Below, one piece after another: positions 30,877 through 42,649 of a DNA stretch of 64,000 bases (positions are counted from its first letter, which is position 1; every line of letters starts with the position of its first letter). Position numbers and translations under genes: made by a program. The stretch lies in the NCBI RefSeq assembly GCF_016920785.2, contig NW_024609958.1, positions 248,001 through 312,000 on the forward strand, written 5' to 3'. The notes under the pieces were generated by a model, which was given only the letters and a program-made list of their open reading frames with translations, had not been told where the DNA came from and did no database searches. Source of the DNA: Ixodes scapularis. Its lineage: Eukaryota > Arthropoda > Arachnida > Ixodida > Ixodidae.

Positions 30877-30993
30877 ATAAAGGAAGCTTTAGGCGACGGT
30901 GTTCCTTATTACCGTCTAGTTGACATGAACGGGGAAGATATACTGGGAACGATTTATGAGGAAGACATGGTGAAATACGTTCCTACACTCTAA
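30877..30993 (+). pseudogene. Possible C-terminal fragment of a retroviral-type integrase
   Basis: A 38-codon stretch reads GVPYYRLVDMNGEDILGTIYEEDM. The pattern Y-L-D-x-G-E-x-I-x-G-x-(F/I)YE-x-(E/D) recalls the C-terminal region of integrases from Polinton-like or related elements. Upstream sequence is out of frame or unreadable, and a TIR element (D3) begins inside its last codons, so only this scrap is visible. The call is weak and could be chance. Confidence 0.25.
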
Positions 30994-33711
30994 GAAAAAA
31001 TGGAGGAAAAAAGTAGCAACGGCGCGTCTTCCTCCCTTCTACCGACGCGCCCCCAAGCGGACACTAGAAAAGGGGAGGAACGAAACGTTTTTCTCCTTCT
31101 CCAGCCTTGTTCTCCAGGCAGACGGGAGAAACTTTCGCCCTCCCGACTCATCGTCTTTGGGTTTCGTTTTTCGAGAAGGTCGCGCACGTTGTTTAATAAA
31201 TAGCTGTTGAGGTGATTGAGCTTCAGCGGCAGCGAAGGCCGCTTGTAATTCCGTCTTCTAGTCTAAACGTGCAGAACATTTCGGTTGCATTGACGTTTTT
31301 ATCACTAATTTTATCAAACGAGCAAACGAAGCCGCTAGAAACAGCGAAGTTCCGGAGCAGTGCCAGCAGCGCCACGTACACTGGGCGATGGCCGTCTCCG
31401 GATTGCGGGACTCGCGCGGTACGGAACTACAGCACTGCAGTCACTACAGTAGCGAAACCACGCGGAACTGTGTCGTCGTTTTCGATGTTATGGAAACCGC
31501 AGGAACTGCGTCCAAGACAGGCAGGTTTTGCTGCCGGCTGCCTGGGTGCCTTCCCCCTTGAGTTCGGTTCTGTGTTCCGATGCCGAGTGCAACCGGCGTT
31601 CAGCGTGGTTCTGTGTTTGTGCGTGTCAGCAACATAGCTGCAACATCGTGATGGCAGTGTTGTGGGTTGTGAACAGAAGACTGGAATTATCGCCGATGTG
31701 ACCGTGTGTTCGCGTATCGGGAGGCACTCACTTGATCGAATGACGTTTTAGCGAACAGCCACGTTTCATCGAACGACACTTTAGCGAATAGTCGGACGCC
31801 GCGAAGCGGCGTTTTCGGGTGGGCCAAGTGAGTTCATATTTTTGTAATGAGTTGCCGCAGACTGTCGCCGCGAAGCGGCGTAAAGCGCAGCGCGACGGAT
31901 GGGTTAACGCGCGTCCCCGTTATTCGCTAAAACGGCCATTCGCTCAAATGTCGCCGTTCGCTAAAATGTCATTCGCTCTTCTGATATGGACCCTCGCGTA
32001 TCAGTGGTGTAACAAGAAGATGAGATCGTAAACTGTTGGGCATTGATGCCGCTGGTCGGGCCGTGATCGGAGGGGGCGGGGTGTCGCAGGTTGACATTCC
32101 GCTTTACATTAAAAAGTTTAATACCACTTGAGGGATTACGTGCAATCGATCAACGTGCGGGTAGTCATGTTGGAACGCTGGTCTAAACAGTAGAAGCTTC
32201 TATCGTACAGTGGCCAATGTGACTGTCGGAATTGTCTCGTCCCCGAGAGCGATTGCGCTCTGGGGCAAGGACTGAACAGTACGAAATCGTGACGAAAAGT
32301 ACGTATATTTACAGTATGGAATTTCGGCATTAAAAAACAATGGTAGGTAAAATCGAAAAAAAAAAGCTACCCTTTATTGTGCTGTTTAAATATACTACGG
32401 TTCCTGGAGAAACTGCCCTCCGTGGCGCGCTGGGATGAGCACTAGAGGTTTTCGGGCTCGCCACGGCGTAGCTCCGTACACTTAACACCTGCCGCAAGTC
32501 GCGGCTTTGACTGCATTCAAGTTGATCGAAAAGCGATTTCTCAGCCCGTGAAGCATCACTTCCAACTGAGTGAATATCCGCTCTACAGAGATTAATTCAT
32601 TACGACAATTGCAGCTTTGCGCGAACAGCACAAATAGAAAAACCAATAGAAATACAGGCTACGACGTGCCGTGTGGGGAAACAAACTCATGGCTTCGAAC
32701 CGCATTGGAGCGGCTTGATTTATTAGCTCTCAAATAATTACCGCACGATCGAGCGTTTACTTTTTAATAAGAGATTCATCCCCTGAGCCATTCAGAATAC
32801 TCTCAGAGGTATGACATTGCTGGGAAAAGATCAACATGCTGGGAATATTTTTTATTGCTTAGGGAGGCACCCAAAAGTTCCGTACGTTCAAAACGACCAG
32901 TATAAAAGACGGAAACGCAGAGCACGGGTGTAGTGTTCGGGTTAGTGTGGTGTTCCAATGTATTGATATTTGTGTGCGCTGTGTATATGCTCAATGTATG
33001 TTCACCTGATGCTTGTAATAAGCGTATTGTGTGTATAGTAGAGGATTCCCAAGCGCAATAGTGCCCTAATAGAACCAAATTATTTTTTGTAAAACATGAA
33101 TTGGGCGGTATATAGCGCCATCTAGCCTAGCTACTTGCAATTACTCTGCTTGACCTCGCCATCTGGTGGCTAGCTATTTAATCTCCTTTCACGCTACGCG
33201 ATAAACAGCGGCTTCGAGTTTGTTCTTTCGAGAGCGGCTTTTGGTTTCGCGGATTGAGTTTGCCCTTTTCCGTGATGTGCGGTTGACGAAGGAATTGTGA
33301 CTCGAGGAACACCAAAGGTAAGACGCAGAGTGCGCGAAGTAACTGGGTATCGGTTGTCTCCGTTTAACATCGCAGTGCTGTCGACGAGAAGACTGAGTAA
33401 CTGCTTTCGAAACGCAAGTTTCTGTACCTGCGGGGGGAATCTGGCTTCGGAAATAAACACAGTTTGCGGAAAGCTCGTGTTACGCTTTCATTTGCTGCTG
33501 CTCTCGTCCCGTACAAGAGACGTAGCTTCCCCGTCAAGCCTTATTGAGCTCGATTTGCTCGATTCGGGGCCGCCATATTGAGATGCAAGTGACGGAGGAA
33601 CTTTGCTCCCCTGCTTCAGGGACGAAAGTTTCTCCCTTTCTAAAGGAACATAGGTTACAAGACCGTTCCTCCCCTAAGGAAGGACTATCCATACCCTTTT
33701 TTCTAAGAGTG
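30986..33711. mobile_element. Non-autonomous TIR DNA transposon D3
   Basis: The left end CACTCTAAGAAAAAA (from 30986) matches the complement of the right end TTTTTTCTAAGAGTG (to 33711), with TA on both outer sides (30984-30985, 33712-33713). Further inside, GGGAGAAACTTTCG and GGAGGAAC blocks occur in both ends in inverted orientation, so the inverted region extends about 150-200 bp imperfectly. The 2.7-kb interior has no transposase motif that I recognise. It contains two GCCGCGAAGCGGC-type hairpins (31797-31812, 31867-31881). Confidence 0.6.
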
Positions 33712-33717
33712 TACGGT

Positions 33718-33730
33718 GTATATATATCTA

Positions 33731-33782
<52 letters not shown>
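33718..33782. repeat. (TA)n microsatellite
   Basis: About 30 TA units with a TATCTATC interruption near the start. Confidence 0.95.
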
Positions 33783-33784
<2 letters not shown>

Positions 33785-34947
33785 TAAATTGCCATTTTTT
33801 ATACTAATACTTTCATGCTATTGTTAAGGTCCTTTTTCAAGGTCGGGGGAATGGGGGACGGTCGAGAACTTTCACTTTCCATAATACTCACATCTCCTCT
33901 GATTTCGGCACCTAGATGTCCAAGAGCGTCCAGGACACCACCCAAGCAGCCCAGAACGTTTTAAAGATTTTCTAGTTAACTTTCACGTTCACACCTTATG
34001 AACACATTATCAGATAATAATCATTTGAACTACACTGCGTTCTTTCTTTTTTTATTTTTTTTTGCGTGTGTGAGATAGAGTTCAGCGTGTGAGGTGCAGT
34101 TTAACGAAAAATTCAGTCGGTGTTTTTGCTTCACTTTCGCGAATTTTGTTATGGTGTACAGAGCAATTTATTTTCGGAACACTTTTGCTATGCTCTCAGC
34201 TGTTATGCAGTCAGCTACCATGGGACTAGCTCTTCGCTTTCATGTGCTGTGAACAATTTTTTTTTTCCTTCAACAAGAGGAAAGATTTAAGAACAGCACG
34301 TTTGGTTTTACTCAGAAGGAAATTGTGTTATTATAGTATAGAGAAAGTGTCGTCTTTTTTTAGGAAACCAAGATAATGTAGTTGTTTAAAATAGATGGTA
34401 TGGCGCAAAACGAACTCGGTGTTCCACACGCACGGGCTCGAGCTCGGGCCGTGCACTGCGAGCGCTTACGCGCGATTTTAAATGAGTCATGCTCGAACCT
34501 CCGGCGGAGTCCGACGTCTTTCGCTCTTGGCGGGTCTGCTGGGGTGCAGACAACGGTTATCTCTGGTCTCACGGGCGTAAGCCCTCACGAATTTATTGCG
34601 TGTCCTCCTAAGCCCCTTTTCCATTTCTCAGCAGTGCGACCCCGACCTTGAATTACTACACAGCTCACTGTGTAGTAATTCATACTATACAGTGATTGCA
34701 TAATTGGATAGATTAAAAAGCTAGTTGCGGGAAATAAGAAAAGTCCGGAGTCACGGAGGGGTCCTCGGGTGGTCATCCTGTGCCACCATGATGTCTCACA
34801 CAACCTATAGCGGCGCGCGCAAAGAAATTTGGCGCCTATGTAGTGTTTGAGAGGGATTTTAGATTCGACCGGTTGACCCCGTTTATGATAACACCCAACC
34901 AGTGAAAATCAAGCCTGAAGGAAAATTTGACAGTATGCGACCTCGGT
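33783..34947. other. No gene recognised; one perfect hairpin
   Basis: A perfect inverted repeat at 34649-34682 has 15-nt arms (TGAATTACTACACAG and its complement) around CTCA. A GC-rich palindrome-like patch lies at 34425-34455. No coding motif is supported. Confidence 0.5.
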
Positions 34948-35210
34948 GTGGTGTACGAAATATCGATGGAGTGTAGACTCAGTTATGTAGGCCAAACCAA
35001 AAGGTGTGTGAAAAATAGATTAACAAAACATAAAAAAATGGGAAAAACAAAGATCCGAATTCGGAAATAGCCAAACATCCGAATGAATGCCCAGCCTGGG
35101 GAAAGTGAAGAATTTAGAAAGAGAAAACAACGACATGAAAATATGGGTGAAAGAGACGATGATAATTAAGACGTCTGCCGAATGCATTAGCCAGTCGTCT
35201 GTGCGCCTAA
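34948..35210 (+). pseudogene. Penelope-like GIY-YIG endonuclease remnant (PLE-3)
   Basis: 34948-35035 reads VVYEISMECRLSYVGQTKRCVKNRL, the first strands and helix of a GIY-YIG endonuclease: VYEI for the GIY part, SYVGQT for YIG, and R in the helix. After a degraded stretch, 35150-35210 reads KTSAECISQSSVRLT, the conserved C-terminal CISQPS-type tail of Penelope-like proteins. The RT is absent. The sequence is more diverged from PLE-1 and PLE-2 than they are from consensus, so it is probably an older copy. Confidence 0.65.
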
Positions 35211-36076
35211 CGGCCCAACCACATAGGGTTATATTCAAAATATCTACGGGAGTTTTGGCGGAGGTAATTCCGACGTATAGCATCGGGAGGAGCGCTTCGT
35301 CGACATCTCAGGGTAGGCGTTAATACGCGCGTATTCGGAGTAGTAGACGCCAATGAATATAGCTGTGTGTGGTTTGACGACCTTCCCACTTCCTATCGCT
35401 GAAAAAACCGCTCGCCAAATGCTTTGTTCACGCACGCTGAAACTCGCGTAAATTTGTCGGGAATACGCCTTATGTGGGTCGGACGGAGGCCGAAAGATTT
35501 CTGCGGCTGACAGGTTTCGGAGACCCGGAGACCCCTTGGTATGTCGCGGTATTTGTGTTGACATGTAGTTCTGTGTGCAGCCTTGTGTTGGCGCCGTGTG
35601 AGCTTATCGATGACTGGAATGTACGGGGGCATGGGAAAAGGAAGAGGGAAGGACTAGTTTGGGATAAAAAAAAGGCGAAGAAAAGGAAGACCACTGGTAG
35701 CGAGTGACTTATATATTTGTCATTTAAAATGAAGATTGTAGCTGTGTTTGAGGCTTTGTCCGTTTCGTTCTGTGTTTTCCTTCCTTGTTCCTATATTCAG
35801 TCTCGGCTATACAAATATGCTCATTGCCTATTTTATGCCTACGCCACGCTAAATGAACACATATGATTGTGGGGTATATTCTCGAGGCACTTCATATTGC
35901 ATTACATCTAGACAGGATCCATGTTCTCAAAAGTTTCCCCAGTGTTCTATGCCAGGCCATTATTACGATATGTTTATGAAGGTGAAACTACACTTCCCTA
36001 TTACAACATCACGTGTGCCGAAAATGAAACCTCGAAACGTGTGTTATGCTGATAGGACATAAGGGCTAAGCGCATA
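35211..36076. other. No gene recognised
   Basis: Mixed sequence without a recognisable domain. Lysine/arginine-rich translations near 35620-35700 come from A-rich purine sequence and are not supported as coding. Confidence 0.4.
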
Positions 36077-36078
36077 TA

Positions 36079-38129
36079 CTATCGTGGACACTGTTAGCTA
36101 TAACACGGCAGCGGCGGCCGTCCCGTACCCCCAGCGCCCCACTGCAGGCGCCGTCCGAAACTCCGCGCATGTGCCGTGTGGCGGACTCGCTCTTCCCGCT
36201 TGCGAGCACACCGTCGCTTTGTCGTCTGCTAGGCACAGAGTAGACGACGCCACAGCGCTCGCAAATTTTCGCTGAACACGGTTCAGTGAACAACCACGTA
36301 AAGGCCCGTTCACACACATGCGTCCGTAGCAACGGGAACGACCGGAACAACCGAAACGACCGTTGCAAGGGTCTGCAACCGTCAGTTGCCATAGCGACGG
36401 AGGGACGCACGCGCGTGTCGTTCCCGACGCAAGGAGTTGGAGCGAGCCGAACTTTCCCCGCTGTGCTGGAAGCAACCGAAACAACCGCAACGAAAGACCA
36501 ATCACAGGTCGAGGAGAATGGGTCGCGCCCGTTGCATGCCGGCCGCGGGCCGGCTCCTTCTGTCTGCAAAAATGGCGTCGGTGGTGATCGTCGACGTGGA
36601 CGGCGTGGTGAAAGCTCATCGTTCCGCGTAAAAGCGCTATCCTTGACTGTGAATTTTCGTCGTGTGTCGCTATGATAACCCAGCACGTATTAGAAGGGAA
36701 GATCCACCTAATCGTGCGGCGATGTTTGGCGGCACTCTCAAGACAGCAGAAACGCCCGTGCCGTCGTGTTTGTTTACTTCGACTACAGTGGTGCTTTCTA
36801 AGCATTTGTGTCCTCGAACATCGCCCGGATTTCTTATTTGGAGCATTTCATGCGTGTGCTCAAGTTCAAGGTATTACTGGCGCGTACCGTATAAAGGATG
36901 CGACTTTTTACGCGTTTTCATCACCGGAGAAAAGTGATTAGTGTTAGCTATCCTGAACGCTTGCAACGTCTATCTGATCACCAAATCATATTTCTACGTT
37001 GCTCTATCGCTGATAAGGTTACATCGTCTTTTATAATCGTAGAAAAGGCGTCGTGATCGTCCAAGACGTGTATTAGAGTCGTGATCGTCCAAGACGGCGT
37101 ACTGCACCTTTTTCTTTTCTTTTTTTTTTATCCACTGTACACTGCAAGCCTATCATGAAAAAAAATATTAATAACGTTTTAGGCTATAGAAATCTGTCTG
37201 TCTATATTCTGTTACGGTATTCAGTGGCAGTGCGCCCCCTTTTTAGGGGCGCCGCTGAAACAGCTGACGGCGGCGTAGAAGCAGTCGCCGTGCTGCCGGC
37301 CCGTTGCGCTTGTTGCAGCGGTTGCAGAGTGTGTGTACGCGCGGCGCAGAGCGGTCGTTCCGGTCGCTCTGGTTGCAACGCACGCATCGCGCTCGTTGTA
37401 CATGTCTGAACCACCCTTAAGAGGTGCCCACGGTTGATTCCCTGACTCCGCTGGCTAAGGATAATCATCGCCACTAAATGTAATATCACGGTAGATTAAG
37501 TTTTTTTTTTTTTTTTTTTATGGGCAAACTTGCAGTTATTCTCTGTTTCACTTTAGGTCTAAGCGCAGCGGACGCTACGAGACGATAGGACCAACCAAGC
37601 AGCGACGAAAGCACTTTTTGCACCTTATTGGGTCCCCCGGTGATGCACTGCGTGACGTTGCACCTTTGCCACTATTTGATTGGCTCTGTCGTTTTGTAGC
37701 GTACGCTGCGATCGGACTTAAGGTGAAACGGACTATAACAGTCTATTTCTGTATCACACCTGCTGCACTCATACTGGTTTGCGAACGCATATTGGTAAAA
37801 ATGCATTGCGCACGCCTGATTCTGAAAAAGCGAAAAAAAAAAAATTTAAACAGGGGTACTGCCCTAATGACTTTGCAATCTGCCTCAATAAAAATCGCCG
37901 GTTGAATAAGTTTGCGACCAGTTCGCTATGGCGAGGGTAGCAGACGAGCAGCAATGTGGCATCGCCTGCTGTGCGCCTAGCAGACGACAAAGCAATTGTG
38001 TGCTCGCAAACGGGAAGAGCCAGTCCACCACGCGGCGTATGCGCGGAGTTTCGGACGGCACCTGCTATGGGGCGCTGGGGTACGGGACGGCCGCCGCTGC
38101 CGTGTTATAGCTAACAGTATCCACGATAG
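36079..38129. mobile_element. DNA transposon D2 with about 185-bp inverted repeats
   Basis: The left arm starts CTATCGTGGACACTGTTAGC at 36079; the right arm is its complement ending at 38129. I estimate close to 90 percent identity over about 185 bp. TA flanks both sides (36077-36078, 38130-38131), consistent with a Tc1/mariner-type TSD. The 2-kb interior has no recognisable transposase. It contains a second pair of partly inverted GC-rich blocks (about 36305-36400 and 37300-37400, GGTCG/CAACG-rich), suggesting an older element nested within. Non-autonomous. Confidence 0.75.
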
Positions 38130-38479
38130 TACATATATGTAATGGAGACTCTGTCACAAGAAGGTGTGGTTTTAAACAGGGTTTGATTTACCAATCACAC
38201 GTACCTTATATTTGTTCCGTTAAAAAGGAATATCATAAATGCAAATGTATGAGAAGTACGGATGAAAAAAAAATTCCCCTAGATGCTATTTAGCTTTAAA
38301 CTTAGCCGCAGCCAATGATGAAGGATTGCCTGAGCCTCTACCTCTGCGTGAGCTATAGGCCCCTATCTGAGGAGTTACCTTTAAATTATTTTATTAATTT
38401 ACAAGAACATGCCTTGATCTTCTACAGGTAGAGCCCAGATTGATTAAGCACACAAGCTTTGTCAGTATATACAAACTTT
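38130..38479. other. No gene recognised
   Basis: AT-rich spacer between D2 and the partial D1 copy. Confidence 0.4.
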
Positions 38480-39425
38480 TATAGATCTTTTTATCTCAGT
38501 AGTATCCTAACCGGCGGATGGAGGGCGCTAACGTACTCACCGCCATTAGGTTGCTTCAAATTGGTTGGTTTCAGTTTCACCGTGCACGTGGCTATGGGGC
38601 TCTTTTATATCCCTCTTGCTTCAGTTTAAGATACAAAAATGTTATTTGTAGCCCACAAACATTGAAACACTGGCACTGAGCTACTTTGAGGACTGCAAAG
38701 TGGTTTAAAGCCTAAATTGCGGGTCTTTCACCAACACCTTTGATGCATCTGTTTATGATCGATGGCGAAACAACTCAACTTGTGTACGCGGAGGATTACC
38801 GTCGTCTACGGTCGTACCTGATGACACTAGTTCCTAGAAAAATAAACTAAAGAAGAAAATAATACATGACGGTGAAGAAGCAGGTCAAAACCTTGATTAG
38901 CGGTGTGCTAATTTGGGGAGATGAACTCGCGGGTTTACTACTCACTGTTTGGTTTTTGTGGACACCGAACTTTTAGTGAACTCCACATACTAAAAAAGTA
39001 TCGAATAGTGACGCAGAGAATTTACAAAGACAAAAAATATTGCCTCTGCCTATTTAATTATTATAAAAAGTTAAAAATACTCTAGAATTATTTAGACAGT
39101 TCGACCTAGGCCGTATGGTAAATTTTGTTAATTTTCAATTCTCCTAAAATACTCAGAAGCATTTCACAATATTGGCCCTAGGAAATCAACTGCTTTTTTA
39201 TATTGATTTCTGCTTAATCAAAATATGATGCAAGTAACAAGTCAGTCAAATTAAGTCTGACATTTGTCTTCAGTAAAATTGGCGAAATAAATTGAAAGGA
39301 CACAGGAGTACTACTTGACTAGTTTGGCTAAGTCGAAAGCTAAGCGGCACTTTGAAAACCGGTGTAAACAGATCCCCTTTTGTTTGAACAGATGCGCTAT
39401 GTATATTTCGGCGTCGCCCACTAAG
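38480..39425. mobile_element. Diverged partial copy of D1
   Basis: Collinear with 9781-10800: shared blocks include ACCGGCGGATGGAGGGCGCT, GGTTGGTTTC, TGATGCATCTG, CTAGAAAAATAAACTAA, CTCACTGTTTG, GCATTTCACAA and AGTTTGGCTAA. Many substitutions and indels separate them, so they are old relatives. The right half of D1 and its right TIR are not found here. Confidence 0.65.
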
Positions 39426-41457
39426 AATCAATCTCTATTCACGATCGATGACGCTGGACTGGAGTGATATCGATACAGAAGGCTTTTATTCGGCGTAAAA
39501 TATTGCAGGCCCCAGGAGTAAAGATGTTAGCTTCTTTTGGTCCCGGACCTCGATGGAGCACCTTGAGCTACCGACGGGAGCCGAGGAGAGATTGTGGAAG
39601 ATATTGTCCTGATGCAGGTTGGAGTTGAAGACTTCTTGTTGTGGCCTACGGTGGAGAGTTAACGGAGTTGGAGGAGAAGTTGTAATGAATATTCAAACAA
39701 AAATAAACTTCACCGCTGTGTAAAGTAACTACACAAAGACAGTACAAATATTAAAAACTGTAACTAACCGCCGCGCACAGCTTACGTCGTTAAACAGTTA
39801 CAAAACTGGACGCCTCGGCGTCAAGTGTCCTCCCGCGCACGGTGAGGACGGCGGCTAAGCCGCAGAGCAGCGGCTGTCGCGCACGACAGAAGTAGCTCGA
39901 CGAACCGTGGGAGAAAACTGCTTGGGCACACGAGCCCATTCAAACTATCACGTCCCTCCGAAACCTCCCCTAGAAAGTAATGGAAGAGCTTCTAAAACAA
40001 TTCAACCGGATTTGGAACTCGACGATTTGTAGTCTCGTCGGGGGGTTATGCAGTGCGCCCCCCCCCCCCCCCCCCCCCCCCCCTTTTTCACTGTCGGCTG
40101 GGGAACGGAGGAGCGATGGGGCGCATTTCGAAAGAGGCCCGGGGCGGCCTCGATTTCACTAAAGTCACCGGATCGGGAGACCCATCGGGTACCCGCTGGA
40201 GTTCCAATGATGCTCTTAGGGGTGCACGTGTGCCTGTTTATACAACGCAGCACTTCTTAGGATTACTGCTAACCGTGAATTCCAGCGCGTCTTCCCCCCG
40301 CCCCGAAAATCGCAACGCATCCGGCCATGACCGGTCTTTTCGGATTCCACTCTCATCCAAGGGCTTGGGTGCCATTCCCCTCGGCAGAAGACCCCCGGGC
40401 GCCTCGCTCCCCCATTTTCATACCACACTCCGTTCCACCGCACAATGGGCCGTAGCGGATGCTAGAGACCGCCTGCGCCAATCGAGGGCTGAGAGAGAAT
40501 CACATGACCTTGAGCTTCGCATAGCACACCGCACAGGGTAAGGTGACACTCTCTTAGAGCCGAATTGGCTGGGATGGCTCGTAGCGCCCTCTGCGGTCCA
40601 TTATAAGGTGACACAGAGGAAATGTTCGCTCGAGCAATAAACACGTACGTTTGAGGGAAACAATCGTATCGGTTCTCTGTTCGTTAGTCCAACTTCCCAG
40701 AACATGCGAGCGTGCGACGCCTGAGGGCCCAGGGGCTTTAGGTGGCCCACGGGGGTATGGGGTGTTTCGCGCGGTGAAAAGAGGATGGAAAGAGAATGAC
40801 GAAGATTCGTTCCGAGCTGTGTCTATTATCGGAGGGGCTCCGAGTGTTACCGGACCCTGCGCAGGATGCGCAGGGCTGCGGTTAGGGAGCTGGGTCAAAT
40901 AATACTGTATATATTTATCTTATTCTCTTACCTCCGGTGCCCTCCCACCCAAGTCATGTTTACTGGGGCGGAGTTTGGGCAAATAAATAAATTTTCTCGT
41001 AAGCTGAAAGCGTCTGTGTGTGTGTCGTAGTCACCCTATGTTACTCTTCCTTTCACATCCCGGAGACCCCTGTTCTTACTTTCATTCCTTCTCTCCCTGT
41101 ATCCTTCTTTCCTTCCTGAACGTTCTCCACGGAGCCCCCGAGACGCCCCCACCACTAGCCTTTACAGCGAACGCAACGATCTGTATGTGCAGCAGGCCGA
41201 CCGCCTGGTGTGCAGCAAGCGTGCTAGACCATTTTGTCTTTTGTCTAGCCTCCTCTTTTTACCTCCGCTTGGTCTAGCGAGGCAGCAACCCTACATACTG
41301 CGGGAGAGGACGAGACTCTTAATCACTCTAGACCATGGTGCATGTGAAACATTTAGTTGCTCGCTATTGTTATTTATAGACCGATCATATGCTTCTGTTT
41401 TTAAAAAGTAAACACAAAAAATGAGAGCCGTTTACAACTCTCTGTAACACCGAATTG
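39426..41457. other. No gene recognised; GC-rich part with a C-run
   Basis: 39700-40260 and 40260-40700 are GC-rich with AATAAA-type signals (near 39708 and 40637) and a C26 run at about 40058-40083. They could be LTR or MITE remnants, but I found no paired ends. 41000-41400 is CT-rich. Apparent proline-rich frames come from the C-run. Confidence 0.4.
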
Positions 41458-42573
41458 GAGCGCAGCTCTTGAGGAGGAGGAGGGAAGGGTACTTAGGGTT
41501 ACCTGTTCTCGGGGCGGGGGGGGGGGGGGGGGTCATGTGACCTTGGGGGGTCACGTGACCCCCAGAAAAAATTTTCCGCTAGATTATGCGGGGAATTTTT
41601 TCCGCTAGAGTTAGCGGGGAAATTTTTCCGCTAGGTTTAACGGGTTAATTTTTCCGCTAGATTTACCGGGGCATTTTTTCCACTACATTAGCGGAAAAAT
41701 TTTTCCGCCAGATTTAGCGGAGAAATTTTTCCGCTAGATTTAGCGGGAAAATTCTTCCGCTAGATTTAGCGGGGAATTGTTTTCCGCTAAATCTAGCGGG
41801 GAAAACCGCTAGATTTAGCGGGGAAATTTCTTCGCTAAATCTAGCGGGGAAATTTTTCCGCTTGATTTAGCGGGGAAATTTTTTCGCTAGATTTAGCGGG
41901 GAAATTTTTTCGCTAGATTTAGCGGGGAAATTTTTCCGCTAGATTTAGCGGGGAATATTTTCCGCTAGATTTAGCGGGGAAAATTTTTCGCTAGATTTAG
42001 CGGGGAATTTTTTCTGCTAAATCTAGCGGGGAAAACTTTTCCGCTAAATCTAGCGGGGAAAACTTTGCCGCTAGATTTAGCGGGGAAATTTTTCCGCTAG
42101 ATTTAGCGGGTTAATTTTTCCGCTAGATTTAGCGGGACATTTTTTCCGCTAGATTTAGTGGAGAAATTTTTCCGCTAGATTTAGCGGGGAATTTTTTCCG
42201 CTAAATCTAGCGGGGAAAAATTTTTCCGCTAGATTTAGCGGGGAAATTTTTCCGCTAGATTTAGCGGGGAAATTTTCCCGCTAGATCTAGCGGGGAATAT
42301 TTTCCGCTAGAATTAGCGGGGAAATTTTTCCGCTAGATTTAGCGGGGAATTTTTCCCGCTAGATTTTTCCGCTAAATTTAGCGGGGAAATTTTTTCGCTA
42401 GATTTAGCGGGGAAATTTTTCCGCTAGATTTAGCGGGGAATTTTTTCTGCTAAATCTAGCGGGGAAAATTTTTACGCTAGATTTAGCGGAGAAATTTTTC
42501 CGCTAAATCTAGCGGGGAAATTTTTCCGCTAGATTTAGCGGGAAAATTTCCCATAACGCACCGCGCGGTTAAG

Positions 42574-42605
<32 letters not shown>

Positions 42606-42647
42606 GACGCCGCTCAAGCCGGAAACGGGCCCCTAAGAGCTGAGCTC
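41458..42647. mobile_element. TIR element with internal satellite, copy B
   Basis: The left end is GAGCGCAGCTCTTGAGG; the right end, reversed, is GAGCTCAGCTCTTAGGG. TA lies on the right (42648-42649) and TG on the left, so one TSD base may have mutated. Internal order matches copy A: GGAGGAGGAGG, a 26-bp satellite array, a GCGCGGTTAAGCC linker, a (GACGGC)n block at 42573-42615, and GGAAACGGG. Copy B adds a G-run (about 41513-41532) and GGTCACGTGACC-type sites before the array. It has far more, and far more uniform, satellite units than copy A. Confidence 0.75.
41565..42552. repeat. 26-bp satellite array, about 38 units
   Basis: The consensus is close to TTTTCCGCTAGATTTAGCGG plus GGAAAT. GCTAGATTTAGC is nearly self-complementary, and some units appear as GCTAAATCTAGC, its reverse complement, so the array mixes both orientations of the core. 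Neighbouring units are often identical, indicating recent unequal exchange or slippage. The homologous array in copy A is shorter and more diverged. Confidence 0.92.
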
Positions 42648-42649
42648 TA

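Noticed and set aside
34423..34456. GC-rich palindrome-like GCACGGGCTCGAGCTCGGGCC
   Set aside because: Short and imperfect; similar to composition-driven patches elsewhere, with no second copy found.
36286..36675. Long overlapping frames on both strands around 36.1-36.8 kb
   Set aside because: GC-rich inverted repeats of D2 suppress stops in several frames; no motif or splice support.
40053..40541. 162-codon frame starting with a proline run
   Set aside because: Begins in a C-run, competing frames are open, and no homology is recognised.
41565..42552. Regular 26-bp repeats that superficially resemble a CRISPR array
   Set aside because: Units abut without unique spacers, no cas genes are near, and the context is a eukaryotic TIR element.
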